A DNA stretch of 64,000 nucleotides, from positions 383,073 to 447,072 of the forward strand of contig DASPKM010000009.1 of NCBI GenBank assembly GCA_035628135.1, written 5' to 3'. The translations under genes and the position numbers were made by a program. This document shows, piece by piece, positions 58,141-64,000 of this stretch. This DNA is from DASPKM01 sp035628135 (GTDB taxonomy: Bacteria > Bacteroidota > Bacteroidia > Chitinophagales > Chitinophagaceae). Position 1 is the stretch's first letter. Each line of letters starts with the position of its first letter. The notes beneath the pieces are model-generated. The model saw only the letters and a list, made by a program, of their open reading frames with translations. It had not been told where the DNA came from and searched no databases.

Positions 58141-59475
58141 CTAAACCGCCGGGCTCGTAACAGATTGGCGCCCCTGTATGCGGCCGCTCTTCATCAATCC
58201 ATCGTACTGCCGCATCAGCAGGTGTGTTTCTATCTGCTGCAGCGTATCCAATACCACGCCCACCATAATCAACAGCGACGTACCACCGAAGAACGAGGCA
58301 AATCCCTGTGTAATGCCCAGGCGTTGTGCAAAGCCGGGCATAATGCCCACAATGGCCAGCAATACGGCGCCGGGTAAGGTGATCTTGTCCATGATGGAAC
58401 CAATATAGTCCGCTGTAGGCTGCCCGGGTTTTACACCGGGAATGAAGCCGTTGTTGCGTTTAAGGTCGTCTGCGATCTGCTTCGGGTTAAATATCAGTGC
58501 CGTGTACAGGAACGTGAACGCAATTACCACCACCGCATAAATCACCATGTACCACGCATCCATTGGATTGGAAAATATCCTGGCTATGCCCTGACCCGAT
58601 TCAAAACTGGTATAAGAGAACAAGGTGGGCAGGAACATGATGGCTTGCGCAAAGATGATAGGCATTACGCCCGCACTGTTCACTTTTACAGGCAAAAATT
58701 GCCTTGCGCCCGTAAACTGCCTGCCGCCTACAATTTGTTTTGCATAGTTCACCGGTATCTTACGAACGCCCTGGATCAATACGATCAAACCCATGATCAC
58801 CGCAACCAGGAAAGCGATCTCTATGATGAACAGCAGCAAGCCGCCACCGCCGAGGGTTGACTTGGCTGTCCATTCCTGCATGGTGGATTGCGGTAACCTG
58901 GCAAGGATGCCCACCATGATGATAAGGGAGGTTCCATTACCGAGGCCCTTGTCGGTGATCCTTTCGCCGAGCCACATTACAAACAGGGTTCCGGCTGTAA
59001 GTATGATGGTGGTAGATAACCAGAAGTATTCGCTGTACGAAGCGATGATGGCGTCCTGGCCCATCTGGCGCAGGTAAGCCACGTAGGCACTGGCTTGCAC
59101 GATGGTAACCGCCACTGTCAGCAAGCGTGTCCACTGGTTGATTTTTTTACGTCCGCTTTCTCCTTCCTTCTGCAGCTTTTGCATGCTGGGGGTGAGGATG
59201 GTCATCAACTGCATGAAGATGGAGGCCGAGATATATGGCATGATGCCCAACGCAAGAATGGAGGCTTGTGAAAAAGCGCCTCCTGCAAATGCGTCCAGCA
59301 ATCCCAACGCGCCGCTTTTGGCACTGGACAAATCCAACCTGGTGGGATCGATACCCGGCAGCACGATGTGAGCACCAAAACGATACACGGCCACCAGTGT
59401 AATGGTAACGATGATCTTACTCCTCAGCTCCTCAATGCTCCAGATATTCTTGAGCGTCTGTATGAATTTCTTCAC
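58141..59475 (-). CDS. secY: Preprotein translocase subunit SecY
   Basis: The protein starts at a GTG at 59475 and has 444 residues. This start aligns with the conserved KKFIQTLKNIWSIEELRSKI; no ATG is available upstream in frame. Ten transmembrane helices are visible, with the signature GIMPYISASIFMQLM in helix 2, RLLTVAVTIVQASAY, and the cytoplasmic loops VRKIPVNYAKQIVGGRQF and FNPKQIADDLKRNNGFIPG. It forms the protein-conducting channel of the Sec pathway. A terminator-like hairpin separates it from rplO. Confidence 0.96.
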   Translation of the reverse strand: MKKFIQTLKNIWSIEELRSKIIVTITLVAVYRFGAHIVLPGIDPTRLDLSSAKSGALGLLDAFAGGAFSQASILALGIMPYISASIFMQLMTILTPSMQKLQKEGESGRKKINQWTRLLTVAVTIVQASAYVAYLRQMGQDAIIASYSEYFWLSTTIILTAGTLFVMWLGERITDKGLGNGTSLIIMVGILARLPQSTMQEWTAKSTLGGGGLLLFIIEIAFLVAVIMGLIVLIQGVRKIPVNYAKQIVGGRQFTGARQFLPVKVNSAGVMPIIFAQAIMFLPTLFSYTSFESGQGIARIFSNPMDAWYMVIYAVVVIAFTFLYTALIFNPKQIADDLKRNNGFIPGVKPGQPTADYIGSIMDKITLPGAVLLAIVGIMPGFAQRLGITQGFASFFGGTSLLIMVGVVLDTLQQIETHLLMRQYDGLMKSGRIQGRQSVTSPAV

Positions 59476-59495
59476 GGATTGTAGAGATTTAAAAC

Positions 59496-59536
59496 AAAAA
59501 AAGACGCAGCTAAACCTGACTACAGGCACGTGCGTC
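59496..59536 (-). terminator. Terminator-like hairpin between rplO and secY
   Basis: On the minus strand GACGCA (59536-59531) pairs with TGCGTC (59508-59503), with a nested CCTG/CAGG pair, and is followed by seven T residues (59502-59496). It begins 16 bases after the rplO stop, inside the spc operon, so it could attenuate secY expression. Confidence 0.7.
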
Positions 59537-59552
59537 GGTGCAAATTACTGAA

Positions 59553-60002
59553 TTATTGTAGTATTTCGATAGAACCGCCGGCCGCCTCGATTGCTGCCTT
59601 CGCCTTTTCGCTTACCGCGCTCACGCGGAAAGGTATTTTCGACTTCAGCTCGCCGTTGCCCAGCAGTTTTACCTTGTCGGTGCGGCTGATCAGCCCATTG
59701 ATGTACAGGTTCTCAGGCGTGAACTCCTTGATATCGTATTTTTCTACCAACTGGTCTACCTGGCCCAGGTTAAAAACTTTGTATTCAACGCGGTGGGGAT
59801 TCTTGAATCCGCGCTTGGGCAGGCGGCGCTGGATGGGCATCTGACCGCCTTCATGCGCCATTTTCCTTTTATAACCGGCCCGGCTTTGTCCGCCTTTATT
59901 ACCTTTTGTAGAGGTGCCGCCATGTCCGGACGCTTCACCGCGGCCTAATCTCTTTTCTCTTTTAGTAGCGCCTTCTGCAGGCTTAAGATTGTGCAATTTC
60001 AT
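59553..60002 (-). CDS. rplO: 50S ribosomal protein L15
   Basis: The ATG at 60002 gives 149 residues starting MKLHNLKPAEGATKREKRLG; an upstream extension is rejected. The Gly/Arg/Lys-rich N-terminus (GRGEASGHGGTSTKGNKGGQ) and YKVFNLGQVDQLVEKYDI are typical of L15, which binds 23S rRNA late in assembly. It is followed by a terminator-like hairpin before secY. Confidence 0.96.
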   Translation of the reverse strand: MKLHNLKPAEGATKREKRLGRGEASGHGGTSTKGNKGGQSRAGYKRKMAHEGGQMPIQRRLPKRGFKNPHRVEYKVFNLGQVDQLVEKYDIKEFTPENLYINGLISRTDKVKLLGNGELKSKIPFRVSAVSEKAKAAIEAAGGSIEILQ

Positions 60003-60074
60003 TGTTGTAGATTTTGAACTCAACGGGGAATCACCCCTCGCTAATATGTTTAAATTCCATCCGGCAAATCCGGG

Positions 60075-60257
60075 TTATGCAACGTCTTCTACCTTCACCA
60101 GGTGGTTCACCTTTCTTACCATGCCCAATATCTGGGGAGTAGCCTCTACTTCTTTGGTAGAATTGGTCTTGTTAAGCCCCAGCGCCTGCAGGGTCAGCTT
60201 CTGCCGTTCCGGACGGTCGATGGGACTCTTCACTAAGGTTATTTTTATCTTTTTCAT
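60075..60257 (-). CDS. rpmD: 50S ribosomal protein L30
   Basis: The 60-residue protein has the L30 pattern KIKITLVKSPIDRPERQK, then LGLNKTNSTKEVEATPQILG and VRKVNHLVKVEDV. Its short size is normal for L30. The gap to rpsE upstream contains short repeats of the TGACTTAATGAC type. Confidence 0.95.
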   Translation of the reverse strand: MKKIKITLVKSPIDRPERQKLTLQALGLNKTNSTKEVEATPQILGMVRKVNHLVKVEDVA

Positions 60258-60300
60258 AATCGTCGTTTAGATCGTGGTCATTGCGTCGTTTTGGTCTTGG

Positions 60301-60338
60301 GTCATTATTATTGACCTAATGACTTATTGACTTAATGA
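60301..60338. repeat. Short repeats and hairpin between rpsE and rpmD
   Basis: GTCATTA (60301-60307) and TAATGAC (60317-60323) are inverted repeats with a 9-base loop. TTGACYTAATGAC-type units recur through the gap. The rest of the 81-base spacer has no gene. Confidence 0.5.
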
Positions 60339-60857
60339 CTATCCATTAAAAACCTTTTTCAAAGCAAGCCTGCGGGTCTTAGAAACCGTAATCGGCTCGC
60401 GTAACATTGCCAATGCTTTGAAGGTAGCCTTTACCACGTTGTGCGGGTTGGCCGATCCAAGGCTCTTAGACAATACGTCGGTTACACCGGCGCTTTCCAG
60501 TACAGCACGCATGCTGCCTCCGGCAATTACACCCGTACCGTGTGCGGCAGGCTTTATCAATACTTTAGCTGCTCCTTCCTTTGCATACTGGTCATGCGGA
60601 ATGGTCCCGTGCATGATGGGTACGCGTATCAGGTTCTTCTTGGCATCTTCTATTCCTTTGGTGATGGCTTCCTGCACTTCTTTGGCTTTGCCAAGTCCGT
60701 GGCCTACCACGCCATTTTCGTTGCCTACCACCACTAAAGCAGAGAAACTGAAGGCGCGGCCGCCCTTGGTGGTCTTTACCACACGGTTGATCGCCACTAC
60801 TTTTTCTTTCAGTTCCAGCTCACCGGCTTTAACTCTGTTTAAATTAACTTTTGCCAT
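60339..60857 (-). CDS. rpsE: 30S ribosomal protein S5
   Basis: The 172-residue protein has the S5 N-terminal double-stranded-RNA-binding-like domain (ELKEKVVAINRVVKTTKGGR, FSFSALVVVGNENGVVGHGL) and the C-terminal ribosomal fold (AAHGTGVIAGGSMRAVLESA, GVTDVLSKSLGSANPHNVVK). S5 contributes to decoding accuracy. It follows rplR by 17 bases. Confidence 0.97.
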   Translation of the reverse strand: MAKVNLNRVKAGELELKEKVVAINRVVKTTKGGRAFSFSALVVVGNENGVVGHGLGKAKEVQEAITKGIEDAKKNLIRVPIMHGTIPHDQYAKEGAAKVLIKPAAHGTGVIAGGSMRAVLESAGVTDVLSKSLGSANPHNVVKATFKALAMLREPITVSKTRRLALKKVFNG

Positions 60858-60874
60858 TATTGCGATTTACGATT

Positions 60875-61228
60875 TTAGAATTGAAGTCCCCCTTCTCTTG
60901 CACCATCTGCCAGTGATTTAACACGGCCATGGTACAGGTAACCGCTGCGGTCGAACACGCAGTCCTTGATGCCCAGCTCAATTGCCTTTCTTGCAATGGA
61001 CTGGCCCACGAGCTTTGAAATTTCCACCTTGGTGCCTTTCTGGGCCGCAATGTCTTTCTCTTTGCTCGATGCGGATGCAATGGTTACGCCCTTTACATCG
61101 TCGATCAACTGCGCATATATCGCAGCGTTACTGCGAAAAACAGACAGGCGTGGCTTTTGCGTTTCGCCGGCAACCCTTTTGCGGATGCGGTAACGAATTT
61201 TTTGCCTTCTTAGACCTTTCGTATTCAT
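60875..61228 (-). CDS. rplR: 50S ribosomal protein L18
   Basis: The 117-residue protein shows the L18 pattern: RRQKIRYRIRKRVAGETQKP, RLSVFRSNAAIYAQLIDDVK and CVFDRSGYLYHGRVKSLADG, ending ARE-GGLQF. L18 binds 5S rRNA. Order rplF-rplR-rpsE is standard for the spc operon. Confidence 0.97.
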   Translation of the reverse strand: MNTKGLRRQKIRYRIRKRVAGETQKPRLSVFRSNAAIYAQLIDDVKGVTIASASSKEKDIAAQKGTKVEISKLVGQSIARKAIELGIKDCVFDRSGYLYHGRVKSLADGAREGGLQF

Positions 61229-61270
61229 GTTTCTTATTTTATATCCCCGATACTGCCGGGAATTTAACGA

Positions 61271-61825
61271 TTACTTACCTGCAGCCTTACCAGCTTTTCT
61301 CCTGATAACCTCGCCAACATACTTCACACCTTTTCCTTTGTACGGCTCAGGCTTCCGCAGGCCGCGGATCTTGGCTGCTACCTGCCCCAACAATTGCTTG
61401 TCGATGCCTTCCAGCGAAATGGTCGGGTTCTGACCTTTTTCCTGGGCCGTAGCCACTTTCAGTTCCTTCGGAATTTCGAATATGATGTTATGTGAATAGC
61501 CGAGGGAAAGGTCCAGCAGGTTGCCCTGGTTGGATGCTTTATAACCTACCCCTACCAGCTCCAGGTTCTTTTTGTATCCTTCCGTTATACCCTTTACCAG
61601 GTTGGCCATGATCGCGCGGTACAAGCCGTGCATGGCGCGGTGCCTGATCTGGTCTGTGGGGCGCTCCAATACCAATTGGCCGTCCTTCACTTCCACTTTG
61701 ATATCGCGGTCGATATGCTGCTTCAATTCGCCTTTCGGGCCTTTTACGGTAACCACGTTATCGTTTCCTACGGTGATGGTAACACCCTGAGGAATTATAA
61801 CCGGTTGTTTGCCTATACGAGACAT
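61271..61825 (-). CDS. rplF: 50S ribosomal protein L6
   Basis: The 184-residue protein starts MSRIGKQPVIIPQGVTITVG and contains the two L6 domains, with VKGPKGELKQHIDRDIKVEV in the first and the conserved C-terminal signature RKPEPYKGKGVKYVGEVIRR. L6 lies near the factor-binding centre. The 85-base gap upstream (61826-61910) has a GC-rich CCCGG...CCGGG inverted repeat. Confidence 0.97.
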   Translation of the reverse strand: MSRIGKQPVIIPQGVTITVGNDNVVTVKGPKGELKQHIDRDIKVEVKDGQLVLERPTDQIRHRAMHGLYRAIMANLVKGITEGYKKNLELVGVGYKASNQGNLLDLSLGYSHNIIFEIPKELKVATAQEKGQNPTISLEGIDKQLLGQVAAKIRGLRKPEPYKGKGVKYVGEVIRRKAGKAAGK

Positions 61826-61859
61826 GCTAGTAAGATTTACGTTTTATAATTTGATGTTC

Positions 61860-61903
61860 CCGGCCGGTCAGCCTTAGTATAGTTCGGCTTAATGTACCGG
61901 GAT
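61860..61903. other. GC-rich inverted repeat between rpsH and rplF
   Basis: CCCGG and CCGGG bracket a nested AGCC...GGCT pairing in the spacer upstream of rplF. It could fold in the mRNA. There is no U-tract, so it is not a clear terminator. Confidence 0.35.
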
Positions 61904-61910
61904 GTTGCGA

Positions 61911-62309
61911 TTAATAAATATAGCACAACACCTCGCCGCCTACGTTCTGCGACTTTGCCTGCTTATCGGTCATTACTCCTTTGGAAGTAGAAACGATGGC
62001 AACGCCCAGGCCGTTCTTCACCCTGCGGAATTCAGTGGGGGATGCGTACTGGCGCAAACCCGGCCTGCTGATTCTTTCCAGGCTTTTGATCGCCGGCTCT
62101 TTGCTTTGAGGATCGTATTTCAAAGCGATCTTGATAACGCCCTGTTTGTTGTCGTCCTCAAATTTGTATTTCAGAATGTATCCCTGGTCGTACAAAATCT
62201 CAGTGATACGCTTCTTCAGGTTAGAAGCCGGTATTTCTACCAGTCGATGACCTGCCATTTGCGCATTCCGGATTCTTGTCAGGAAATCTGCTATCGGATC
62301 AGTTACCAT
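61911..62309 (-). CDS. rpsH: 30S ribosomal protein S8
   Basis: The 132-residue protein begins VTDPIADFLTRIRNAQMAGH and ends with the S8 signature GLGVAIVSTSKGVMTDKQAK and GGEVLCYIY. S8 organises the central domain of 16S rRNA and in E. coli represses the spc operon. It is preceded by an 89-base spacer with tandem ACTCACA repeats. Confidence 0.97.
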   Translation of the reverse strand: MVTDPIADFLTRIRNAQMAGHRLVEIPASNLKKRITEILYDQGYILKYKFEDDNKQGVIKIALKYDPQSKEPAIKSLERISRPGLRQYASPTEFRRVKNGLGVAIVSTSKGVMTDKQAKSQNVGGEVLCYIY

Positions 62310-62362
62310 ATATAATTTAATTATTCAGTTCTGAAATTGTTTGTCACCGGTGAGCAGCCAGT

Positions 62363-62391
62363 GGTGAGTTACTCACAACTCACAACTCACC
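62363..62391. repeat. Tandem ACTCACA repeats and hairpin between rpsN and rpsH
   Basis: ACTCACA is repeated at 62371, 62378 and, as ACTCAC, at 62385. GGTGAGTT (62363-62370) pairs with AACTCACC (62384-62391), so the spacer can fold in the polycistronic mRNA. Confidence 0.5.
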
Positions 62392-62398
62392 ATTCACT

Positions 62399-62668
62399 TT
62401 ACCAGCTCGCTTTTCTTACGCCGGGTATCTTGCCTGCCAGCGCCATGTCGCGGAAAGCAACCCTCGACATTCCAAAGAAGCGGATGTAACCCCTCGGGCG
62501 GCCGCTCATCTGGCAGCGGTTCTTCAACCTTACCGGCGAAGCGTTCCTCGGCAGTTCATCCAAGGCTTTGTAATCGCCGGCGGCTTTCAATGCAGTACGT
62601 CTTTCTGCGTATTGAGCCACCATGCGTTCTCTTTTACGTTGCCTGGCTTTGATGGATTCTTTTGCCAT
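62399..62668 (-). CDS. rpsN: 30S ribosomal protein S14, zinc-independent type
   Basis: The 89-residue protein has the long form without CxxC zinc ligands: KARQRKRERMVAQYAERRTA, DELPRNASPVRLKNRCQMSG, RPRGYIRFFGMSRVAFRDMA. This is the C-minus form, which does not need zinc. It follows rplE by 12 bases. Confidence 0.96.
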   Translation of the reverse strand: MAKESIKARQRKRERMVAQYAERRTALKAAGDYKALDELPRNASPVRLKNRCQMSGRPRGYIRFFGMSRVAFRDMALAGKIPGVRKASW

Positions 62669-62680
62669 GTATTATTTTTT

Positions 62681-63250
62681 TTAATCTTTTTTGATGTTTC
62701 TGAACGGCATTCCCAATTCCTTCAGCAATTCATATGCTTCTTCGTTGGTTTGCGCCGTTGTTACAAATGTGATGTCCATACCGGTGATCTTATTCACCTT
62801 GTCGATGTCGATTTCCGGGAAGATGATCTGCTCGGTTATACCCATCGTGTAGTTACCACGGCCATCGAACGATTTTTCGTTTACTCCGCGAAAGTCGCGC
62901 ACACGCGGCAGCGCGGTAGCGATGAGGCGGTCCAGGAACTCGTACATTTTTACTCCGCGCAGCGTAACCCTTGTACCGATGGGCATATTCTTACGCAGCT
63001 TGAAGTTGGAAATGTCCTTTTTAGAATGCGTGCTCACCGCTTTTTGTCCGCTGATGGTGGTCAGCTCGTCCAGCGCGATATCGATCAGCTTCTTGTCGGA
63101 CACAGCGCCATTCACGCCGCGGTTCAGGCATATTTTCTCCAGCCTGGGAACCTGCATCACGCTTTTATATTCAAAGCGCTTCATCAGGGCCGGCACTACT
63201 TCATTTTTGTAGCGGTCGGCCAATCTCGGAGTATATTTCTGCGTTGCCAT
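62681..63250 (-). CDS. rplE: 50S ribosomal protein L5
   Basis: The 189-residue protein shows the L5 pattern PRLADRYKNEVVPALMKRFE, VPRLEKICLNRGVNGAVSDK and RDFRGVNEKSFDGRGNYTMG, followed by EQIIFPEIDIDKV. L5 binds 5S rRNA and P-site tRNA. The start codon shares one base with the rplX stop (TAATG). Confidence 0.97.
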   Translation of the reverse strand: MATQKYTPRLADRYKNEVVPALMKRFEYKSVMQVPRLEKICLNRGVNGAVSDKKLIDIALDELTTISGQKAVSTHSKKDISNFKLRKNMPIGTRVTLRGVKMYEFLDRLIATALPRVRDFRGVNEKSFDGRGNYTMGITEQIIFPEIDIDKVNKITGMDITFVTTAQTNEEAYELLKELGMPFRNIKKD

Positions 63251-63588
63251 TATTTAATTACCTCCCCGGATTTTTTTGATATACGAACTAATTTGCCATC
63301 TTCCCTTGTGCGCTTCACCTTGGTAGGCTCGCCCGATTTTGCATCCCACAACATTACGTTGGAGATGTGGATAGAGGCTTCTTTCTTCACCAGGCCGCCC
63401 TTGGTATTACGGGCAGAGGGCTTGGTGTGGCGGGTAACGATGTTTACGCCTTCTACCAGTATTCTCGCTTTATCGGGAAATACTTCCAATACCTTGCGGG
63501 GCTTCTTCACGTCCTTGTCTTCTCCGGCGATCACCACTACCGAATCCCCTTTTTTGATATTGAACTTGGGTTTAAATCTGTTGTTCAT
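63250..63588 (-). CDS. rplX: 50S ribosomal protein L24
   Basis: The ATG at 63588 gives 112 residues; an upstream frame to 63618 is not family-like. The KOW motif is visible in FNIKKGDSVVVIAGEDKDVK, and LVEGVNIVTRHTKPSARNTK follows. L24 starts assembly of the large subunit. It overlaps rplE by one base. Confidence 0.96.
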   Translation of the reverse strand: MNNRFKPKFNIKKGDSVVVIAGEDKDVKKPRKVLEVFPDKARILVEGVNIVTRHTKPSARNTKGGLVKKEASIHISNVMLWDAKSGEPTKVKRTREDGKLVRISKKSGEVIK

Positions 63589-63634
63589 TGTTGTATTCTT
63601 TATCTCCCTCGGGAGCATTATTTACTTGTTTCGA

Positions 63635-64000
63635 TCAGAGCACTTCGGGGGCGAGTGAAATAATCTTCATATACCCCTTGTCGCGCAGCTCACGGGCAAC
63701 CGGCCCGAAGATGCGGGTGCCTCTGGGCTCATCGGCCTGGTTCAGCAATACCACTGCATTGTCGTCGAAACGGATGTATGAACCATCCTTGCGGCGCAGC
63801 TTGTTCTTGGTGCGAACGATCACCGCTTTTGTCACTGTTCCTTTCTTGATGCCGCCTGCGGGCAGTGCATCCTTAACCGTTACTACGATCTTATCACCTA
63901 TCTTGGCGGTGAACTGGCCACTGTTGCCCAAAACACGGATACATAAAACCTCTTTGGCCCCGCTGTTATCTGCTACGTTCAGTCTGCTTTCTTGCTGAAT
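63635..64000 (-). CDS. rplN: 50S ribosomal protein L14 (start beyond window)
   Basis: The frame is open to the right edge. Visible residues are 121, beginning IQQESRLNVADNSGAKEVLC, so only the initiator codon lies outside (full length 122). The L14 signature is complete: GNSGQFTAKIGDKIVVTVKD, KNKLRRKDGSYIRFDDNAVV and GTRIFGPVARELRDKGYMKI. A TTG at 63931 is an internal leucine, not the start. It is the upstream-most gene of the spc operon seen here. Confidence 0.97.
   Translation of the reverse strand: MQQESRLNVADNSGAKEVLCIRVLGNSGQFTAKIGDKIVVTVKDALPAGGIKKGTVTKAVIVRTKNKLRRKDGSYIRFDDNAVVLLNQADEPRGTRIFGPVARELRDKGYMKIISLAPEVL

Noticed and set aside
63635..63931. L14 taken as a 98-residue short form starting at TTG 63931
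   Set aside because: The frame continues to the window edge with the normal L14 N-terminus, so the TTG is an internal leucine and the gene is merely cut by the edge.
1..64000. CRISPR array, tRNA, rRNA, insertion sequence or prophage
   Set aside because: No regularly spaced direct repeats, tRNA T-loop context, transposase motifs or phage structural genes were seen on reading both strands.

Overview
The window comes from a Bacteroidota chromosome, most likely the Chitinophagaceae or a close relative. Supporting signs are: many secreted or lipoprotein genes with Bacteroidota-type families (DUF5916, DUF4965 glutaminase, DUF3810, GIN/DUF2807, choice-of-anchor J, M43), LytS/LytTR two-component pairs, a TAnnTTTG-type promoter box upstream of rpsA, little Shine-Dalgarno signal, and a P. 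stutzeri-type rhamnose isomerase with a fused RhaEW aldolase/dehydrogenase. No tRNA, rRNA, CRISPR array, insertion sequence, phage gene or integrase was seen. Sixty protein genes are annotated; the first (DinB family, 1-111) and the last (rplN, 63635-64000) are cut by the window edges.

Layout. 1-4919: a DinB-family 3' end, a DUF922 protein, small secreted proteins, a VOC protein, a GIN-domain protein, a WD40 protein, a small membrane protein and a lipoprotein. 5043-24982: export-oriented and signalling genes. These are a Tat-exported GH106-type rhamnosidase of 1355 residues, an S41 peptidase, a LytS/LytTR pair followed by a DUF5916 protein, a glutaminase-family protein, a beta-propeller protein, an alpha/beta hydrolase, a second LytS/LytTR pair, an amidohydrolase, a DUF1330 protein and an ankyrin protein. 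24971-32823: an M43 metalloprotease lipoprotein, then a co-directional run: beta-helix protein, two M14 carboxypeptidases, a MtnA-class II aldolase fusion, and a YdcF protein.

32824-41624 is an L-rhamnose utilisation operon read on the minus strand: rhaT, rhaEW, rhaI, an FGGY kinase, an AraA/FucI-fold isomerase-like protein and an acetyl-esterase-like hydrolase. An aldose 1-epimerase diverges from it. Together with the GH106 enzyme, the window covers release, uptake, isomerisation, phosphorylation and cleavage of rhamnose to DHAP and lactate. 42946-56837 holds mixed housekeeping genes: DUF2130, a membrane-anchored winged-helix regulator with a serine hydrolase, a phosphopantetheinyl transferase, dcd, DUF3810, an acyl-CoA carboxylase beta subunit, two anchor-J lipoproteins, a NUDIX hydrolase, rpsA and an HI0933-type flavoprotein. 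57227-64000 is the spc ribosomal-protein operon (rplN-rplX-rplE-rpsN-rpsH-rplF-rplR-rpsE-rpmD-rplO-secY) followed by map.

Points of most interest: the MtnA-aldolase fusion, which could be a one-protein segment of 5-deoxyribose/methylthioribose salvage; an M14 paralogue whose HxxE zinc motif reads ExxH; a terminator-like hairpin between rplO and secY; a five-run G-quadruplex motif after galM; a long inverted repeat around the map terminator; and orphan terminators and operator-like palindromes in divergent promoter regions. I did not find a clear anti-phage or mobile system here.
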